DNA from: Chlorobium sp.
Lineage (GTDB): Bacteria; Bacteroidota; Chlorobiia; Chlorobiales; Chlorobiaceae
Reading direction: 5' to 3'
Assembly (NCBI GenBank): GCA_028278005.1
Contig: JANQFD010000104.1
Coordinates: forward strand, 1-11,137
DNA: 11,137 nt
Shown: in pieces, positions 7,419 to 11,137 of the stretch
How the letters are laid out: the number at the start of each line of letters is the position of its first letter
Numbering within the stretch: position 1 is the first letter of the stretch
Notes under the pieces: generated by a model
Told to the model about the DNA's origin: nothing
The model's input: the letters and a program-made list of their open reading frames with translations, nothing else
Database searches by the model: none
Made by a program: the position numbers and the translations under genes

Positions 7419-7500
7419 GAATTGAGCGATTGTCGAGCATGCTGCAGATGCAAGGCGCAGGGAATGCCGCTCTATCCCGGCAAGCCGGGACGCTCAGTTC
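7419..7500. repeat. 82-bp palindromic element next to the prmC stop
   Basis: Ends GAATTGAGCG (7419-7428) and CGCTCAGTTC (7491-7500) are inverted repeats with one mismatch. Inside is a strong GC-rich hairpin TCCCGGC-AA-GCCGGGA (7475-7490) and a near-palindrome GCATGCTGCAGATGC (7437-7451). It ends 4 nt after the prmC stop codon. Its sequence is unrelated to the 107-bp elements although the design (terminal inverted repeat plus internal hairpin) is similar. No T run follows the hairpin on the minus strand, so a terminator role is doubtful. Only one copy is in the window, so its status as an interspersed repeat is inferred. Confidence 0.6.
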
Positions 7501-7504
7501 AGGT

Positions 7505-8416
7505 TTAAAGCGGTTCAGCCGCAGATTCCGTCAAAACGCAGGACAATACCCTGTCCGCCCCCGAGTAATCTTTGTGAACCTCGATGTCACCAAAACCTCC
7601 ACAGCGAACAATATCCGTCACCTTCGGGGCACCGTCTGCATGCAGCTCAAAACAGAGTATTCCACCGGAAACAAGCAGTTTCGGGGCTCTCTTGGTAATC
7701 GCATGATAGATTCCATAACCATCGGAAGTCGTGAGTGCAACTTTCGGTTCATGATCCTTTACCTCAGGTTGAAGGCTTTCCCACTCTTTTTCAGGTATAT
7801 AGGGAGGATTTGAAACAATCATATCATACTTTTCTCCAACTCTGTCGGTAAATCCCGAAGACATTGCATCGGCACACAGAAATCGGATTTTTTCGCCGAC
7901 ATGGTGCGCATCTGCATTGTTCCTTGCCACCTCGAGCGCTCCTTCCGAGAGGTCGATAGCGGTTAGCGTTGATTCCGGCAATAAATGAGCAAGTGTAACG
8001 GCGATACATCCGCTTCCCGTTCCGATATCGAGAATAGAGAATTTCCCGGTTTTCACGTTTTCCCGGTCCGTGAGACGTTCGACAGCATGTTCGAGCATAA
8101 GCTCGGTTTCCGGCCGCGGTATCAATACCCGCTCATCCACGGCAAACCTGTACCCGTAGAATATCTGCTCTCCGGTAATATACTGCACCGGCCGGCCGTT
8201 GACACGCTCCCTGCAGAACGAACGAAACCTCTCGATTTCATCCCGGTACACAGGACGATTATAATTCAGATATAAATCCATCCTGTCTGTATTCAGGACA
8301 CATGACAGGAGCACTTCAGCACTCAGCCGGGGTTCATCGATATGTTTTGCCCGGAAATACCCTTCAGTAGCCTTGAGCAGATCCAGCGTCAGCCATTGTT
8401 TCTCATTTTCATGCAT
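7505..8416 (-). CDS. prmC: Peptide chain release factor N5-glutamine methyltransferase PrmC (HemK)
   Basis: PrmC methylates the glutamine of the GGQ motif in release factors RF1 and RF2 with S-adenosylmethionine, which speeds translation termination. With the ATG at 8416 the protein has 303 residues. An N-terminal helical domain (about 1-80) contains the GRPVQYITGEQIFYG block. RPETE follows at 101-105, then the SAM-binding motif LDIGTGSGCIAVTLA (129-143), AIDLSEGALEVA (acidic end of strand 2) and the catalytic NPPYI motif at 203-207, which positions the substrate glutamine. An in-frame TTG at 8431 would add five residues (MLAEP); neither start has a ribosome-binding site, and ATG is preferred because MHENEKQWLT fits the usual short N terminus. 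The gene is monocistronic, between repeat elements at 7419-7500 and 8566-8672. Confidence 0.95.
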   Translation of the reverse strand: MHENEKQWLTLDLLKATEGYFRAKHIDEPRLSAEVLLSCVLNTDRMDLYLNYNRPVYRDEIERFRSFCRERVNGRPVQYITGEQIFYGYRFAVDERVLIPRPETELMLEHAVERLTDRENVKTGKFSILDIGTGSGCIAVTLAHLLPESTLTAIDLSEGALEVARNNADAHHVGEKIRFLCADAMSSGFTDRVGEKYDMIVSNPPYIPEKEWESLQPEVKDHEPKVALTTSDGYGIYHAITKRAPKLLVSGGILCFELHADGAPKVTDIVRCGGFGDIEVHKDYSGADRVLSCVLTESAAEPL

Positions 8417-8565
8417 GGGCTCAGCCAGCAACCGGAATAAATGACGTCAAATTAAGAGAATCCTGTTTACCTCGATAACCGGTTACGATACCTTCCGATA
8501 TCCGGTATTTTGTTATTTAACGCAAACAGAATTCAAAAAAAAATAGTTAGTTTCATATGCGCAAT

Positions 8566-8672
8566 GGGCGCCTTTATTTATTGTCATGAGTCCCGATTCT
8601 ATCGGGAGAGTGCCCCGACGAATCGGGGACAACGATGCCATTGAATCGCGGAATAAATAAATAGAGTTGCCC
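8566..8672 (+). repeat. 107-bp palindromic interspersed element, copy 2
   Basis: Terminal repeats GGGCGCCTTTATTTATT (8566-8582) and its imperfect complement at 8656-8672 match at 14 of 17 positions. Hairpin 1 (7-bp stem, loop TCT) is at 8591-8607 and is identical to that of copy 1. Hairpin 2, CCCCGA-CGAA-TCGGGG, is at 8613-8628; its sequence differs from copy 1 but still pairs. The element has the same length as copy 1 and is inverted on the chromosome relative to it. It ends 38 nt before the start of the DUF4412-type gene, again in sense orientation to the downstream gene. The rest of the prmC to DUF4412 spacer (8417-8565) shows no gene or clear promoter. Confidence 0.8.
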
Positions 8673-8710
8673 TTATGTGAAAGCCAAAACTGAATGATCA
8701 TATATACACC

Positions 8711-9451
8711 ATGAAAAGACTGCTCTATGCCGCATGCCTTGCCCTTATGTTCCACAGCTTGTCGGCCCTGCCTCTGTTTGCAAAATTCACCGGCATCATT
8801 GACATGAACCTCACACTGCCAAACGGAACCTCCGGAATAACCTATTTTTTTGGCAGCGATGCACAGCGAATGGATATGATAACCCATCTCGACAAAATCC
8901 CGGAGCCGCTTAAAACAACGGTTTTAACCCGGGCCTCGCAGCCCGACGAGGCGGTCATCGTTAACCACAAGGCGGAAACATACACAAAAGTGAATCTCAA
9001 AACCGCTGCGGAAAACGCTACATTCGTTGATTTCGACAACGATTATACAATCGAAAACAGAGGATCAGCCACTATCAAGGGTTACAAATGCCAGCACGTC
9101 AAGCTTTTCAGCGCCTCGGACACTATCGAGATGTGGCTCACGAGGGACATAGGTGACTTTCAGACATTCAGGCTCCTGCAGTCCCAGAATCCGCGACTTT
9201 CCAACACCGTACTCGCCAAAAAACTGTCGGATGAAGGAATCGACGGTTTTCCCGTCAAGATCGTTCAGGATAATGAAAACGGCCAGCTTGCGATGGAAGT
9301 CGTTTCGGTCCAGCAAGCCCCCCTTGAATCCTATGAGTTCAGCGTACCCCGGCAATATACCGAGATAGCCGATTCCCGGCAGCCTATCAACCGTAAACAG
9401 AAGCAGCACCTGAAAAACCTCATGGAGAAAATCAAACAGTTCAAGGAGTAG
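8711..9451 (+). CDS. Exported DUF4412-like protein of unknown function
   Basis: The protein has 246 residues. Residues 1-24 are a clear Sec signal peptide: Lys-Arg near the N terminus, a hydrophobic core, and a likely cleavage after LPLFA, before KFTG. No lipobox cysteine is present, so the mature protein is probably periplasmic or loosely bound to the outer membrane. The body is beta-rich: GIIDMNLTLPNGTSGITYFFGSDAQ, DEAVIVNHKAETYTKVNL, then KGYKCQHVKLFSASDTIEMWLTRDIGDF (about 124-151). This pattern of 'extracted from an ion/metal-like stain of substrate' type beta strands resembles DUF4412-class proteins, assigned by recall and therefore tentative. The C terminus (about 225-246) is a basic helix rich in Lys and Gln. 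It is followed by proS after 84 nt, with no functional link evident. Confidence 0.65.
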   Translation: MKRLLYAACLALMFHSLSALPLFAKFTGIIDMNLTLPNGTSGITYFFGSDAQRMDMITHLDKIPEPLKTTVLTRASQPDEAVIVNHKAETYTKVNLKTAAENATFVDFDNDYTIENRGSATIKGYKCQHVKLFSASDTIEMWLTRDIGDFQTFRLLQSQNPRLSNTVLAKKLSDEGIDGFPVKIVQDNENGQLAMEVVSVQQAPLESYEFSVPRQYTEIADSRQPINRKQKQHLKNLMEKIKQFKE

Positions 9452-9535
9452 ATCGGATACCTCAAGCATAACAGCAACGATTATCTGATCCGCTACAGCT
9501 TCAAACTAATCCGCATTAACAAAAAAAACCTTTAC

Positions 9536-10981
9536 GTGGCAGACACAATCACTCCGAGAGAAAAAGATTACTCCCAATGGTATATCGATCTTGTTCGTTC
9601 TGCAAAACTCGCCGATTATTCCGACATCCGCGGTTGCATGGTCATCCGCCCCAACGGTTATGCAATCTGGGAAAAAATGCAGGCGGCCCTGGATGGAATG
9701 TTCAAGGCAACCGGCCATGTCAATGCATATTTTCCATTGTTCATCCCTGAAAGCTATATCCAGAAAGAGGCCGATCATATAGAAGGCTTCGCCCCGGAAT
9801 GCGCGGTTGTAACGCATGGGGGGGGCGAGGAACTGACTGAAAAGCTCTATGTCCGTCCAACGTCGGAAACTGTTATCTGGGCTTCGTATAAAAAATGGAT
9901 ACAGTCATATCGTGACCTGCCGCTCCTGATCAACCAGTGGGCTAATGTTGTTCGCTGGGAGATGCGTACCAGACTATTCCTTCGTACCGCGGAATTCCTC
10001 TGGCAGGAAGGACATACGGCACACGCCTCCCCGGAAGAAGCTCAGGAAGAAGTACTTCGCATGATCAATGTCTACAAGACATTCGCCCAGGAACACATGG
10101 CTCTTCCGGTTATCATGGGCAGGAAAACAGAGAGTGAAAAATTTGCAGGTGCCGATGAAACCTGGTGCATTGAAGCAATGATGCAGGATAAAAAAGCGCT
10201 TCAGGCCGGAACCTCCCATAACCTCGGCCAGAACTTTGCCAAAGCGTTTGATTGTCAGTTCCAGACCAGAGAGGGTAAACTCGAGTATGTATGGGCAACG
10301 AGCTGGGGAGTCTCGACCCGGCTTATCGGGGCCCTGATCATGGCCCATTCTGATGACAAAGGCCTTGTACTGCCTCCGAAGCTCGCTTCACGCCAGGTGG
10401 TCATCGTTCCTATTCTCAAGGGGAACAAAGAAGCCGTTAAGGAAAAGGCCCGAAACATTGCAATTGAGCTGAACAAATCGGGAATCGCTACATTTGTCGA
10501 CGAGAGCGAGCAGAACTCTCCAGGCTGGAAATTCGCCGAATACGAATTGCAGGGCATACCTCTGCGCCTCGAGCTCGGGCCGCGCGATATCGCCAATAAC
10601 CTGTGCATCGCAGCCCGTCGTGATACAGGAGAAAAACTGAAGGTCCCCCTTGACAACGGGTTTGCGGGATCTATCGGCTCGTTGCTTGAGCAGATACAGG
10701 AGTCTATGTTCAACCGGGCGCTCGCTTACAGGGACGAAAACACGTTTGAAGTTGCCACCTATGATGATTTCAAGGCATCTGCAGACAACGGTTTTATCAT
10801 CGCACACTGGGACGGTTCCGAAGAAACCGAGGCAAAGATCAAGGAAGAAACCAAAGCCACGATCCGCGTTTTACCCGAAGACCGGGATTTCATCGAACGG
10901 TATTCGATGCATGAACCCGGTACATGCATTTACAGCGGCAGGCCTTCGAAGGGGAAGGTTGTGTTTGCCAAAGCCTACTGA
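9536..10981 (+). CDS. proS: Prolyl-tRNA synthetase, archaeal/eukaryotic type (ProS type 3, no editing insertion)
   Basis: This class II synthetase attaches proline to tRNA-Pro in the cytoplasm. The 481 residues fit the short archaeal/eukaryote-like form and lack the INS editing domain of the long bacterial form (about 570 residues). Visible motifs: RPTSE (107-111), motif 2 around RTRLFLRTAEFLWQEGHTAH (144-163), GTSHNLGQNFAKAF (225-238), and motif 3 in TSWGVSTRLIGALIMAHSDDKG (255-276). The anticodon-binding domain spans about 285-390, and a C-terminal domain (about 400-481) ends in the conserved terminal tyrosine (VVFAKAY). That last domain has only one remaining cysteine (Cys464) where archaeal relatives usually have a zinc-binding set, so the zinc site is probably lost. 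The start is GTG at 9536; no in-frame ATG lies near, and there is no ribosome-binding site. Confidence 0.96.
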   Translation: MADTITPREKDYSQWYIDLVRSAKLADYSDIRGCMVIRPNGYAIWEKMQAALDGMFKATGHVNAYFPLFIPESYIQKEADHIEGFAPECAVVTHGGGEELTEKLYVRPTSETVIWASYKKWIQSYRDLPLLINQWANVVRWEMRTRLFLRTAEFLWQEGHTAHASPEEAQEEVLRMINVYKTFAQEHMALPVIMGRKTESEKFAGADETWCIEAMMQDKKALQAGTSHNLGQNFAKAFDCQFQTREGKLEYVWATSWGVSTRLIGALIMAHSDDKGLVLPPKLASRQVVIVPILKGNKEAVKEKARNIAIELNKSGIATFVDESEQNSPGWKFAEYELQGIPLRLELGPRDIANNLCIAARRDTGEKLKVPLDNGFAGSIGSLLEQIQESMFNRALAYRDENTFEVATYDDFKASADNGFIIAHWDGSEETEAKIKEETKATIRVLPEDRDFIERYSMHEPGTCIYSGRPSKGKVVFAKAY

Positions 10982-11137
10982 AGCTGAGCGTTTCGCAGCG
11001 CGCTTGATCTATTCTTTCGCTCAAAAGAAGAAAAGAACAAAAATGTAAGACGCGCACTGTGAAACCCGCCGGGATTGCCGATCAAACCGAATCTACATCG
11101 TTATAGGAAACTTGCGGTAGTATACTACAGCTGCGTT
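10982..11137. other. Intergenic region after proS, nothing clear
   Basis: There is no gene and no convincing terminator with a T run. A perfect 12-bp palindrome GTAGTATACTAC is at 11117-11128; it may belong to a control region of a gene beyond the window edge, but it is too short to interpret. Confidence 0.4.

Noticed and set aside
7430..7813. Open frame of 127 codons on the + strand over the prmC end
   Set aside because: It is antisense to prmC and starts inside the palindromic element; it has no recognisable protein features.
8695..8706. TATATA just before the DUF4412-type gene as a -10 box
   Set aside because: It ends only 4 nt before the ATG and has no -35 at normal spacing.
8513..8887. 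Open frame of 124 codons on the minus strand across repeat copy 2 and the start of the DUF4412-type gene
   Set aside because: It runs through the repeat hairpins and antisense to a clear signal-peptide gene; no domain seen.
10650..11048. Open frame of 132 codons on the + strand overlapping the end of proS
   Set aside because: Most of it is an alternate frame of proS; the tail after proS is low-complexity and shows no protein signature.
11117..11128. Perfect palindrome GTAGTATACTAC as an operator
   Set aside because: At 12 bp near the window edge, with no downstream gene visible, it cannot be separated from chance.

Overview
This window looks like part of a green sulfur bacterium chromosome (Chlorobi; a Chlorobium, Chlorobaculum or Prosthecochloris relative). 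The case rests on four things: a flavodoxin-like protein fused to a protochlorophyllide-reductase-type C-terminal domain (PCP_red), a DUF4412-type exported protein, a short archaeal/eukaryotic-type prolyl-tRNA synthetase, and the near absence of Shine-Dalgarno sequences before the start codons. The genus cannot be fixed from sequence reading alone. All genes appear intact except the first, which is cut by the window edge. I see no rRNA, tRNA, CRISPR array, phage or transposase gene.

Left part (1-3320, + strand): the C-terminal two thirds of a major facilitator transporter overlaps by 4 nt (ATGA) with mpl, the murein-peptide recycling ligase. The glycolytic/Calvin-type dehydrogenase gene gap follows, ending in a strong intrinsic terminator. 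Middle (3465-4136): a single gene for the flavodoxin/PCP_red fusion, possibly with its own promoter, converges on the heat-shock operon across a shared bidirectional terminator. Minus strand (4140-7115): hrcA-grpE-dnaJ, read right to left, encodes the heat-shock repressor and the two DnaK co-chaperones; dnaK itself is not in the window. Minus strand (7505-8416): prmC, the release-factor glutamine methyltransferase. Right part (8711-10981, + strand): an exported DUF4412-like protein, then proS.

The least ordinary material is intergenic. Two 107-bp elements (7130-7236 and 8566-8672) align end to end without gaps at about 73% identity by hand count and share a 31-nt perfect core. Each has imperfect terminal inverted repeats and two internal hairpins. 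They lie in opposite orientations on the chromosome, but each has the same sense relative to the gene just downstream: hrcA 14 nt away, and the DUF4412 gene 38 nt away. A third, unrelated palindromic element (7419-7500) abuts the prmC stop codon. They may be non-autonomous mobile repeats (MITE-like), structured 5' leader elements, or both. The other observations worth a look are the flavodoxin/PCP_red fusion, the MFS-mpl coupling, the apparent lack of a CIRCE operator before hrcA, and a structured hrcA-grpE spacer.
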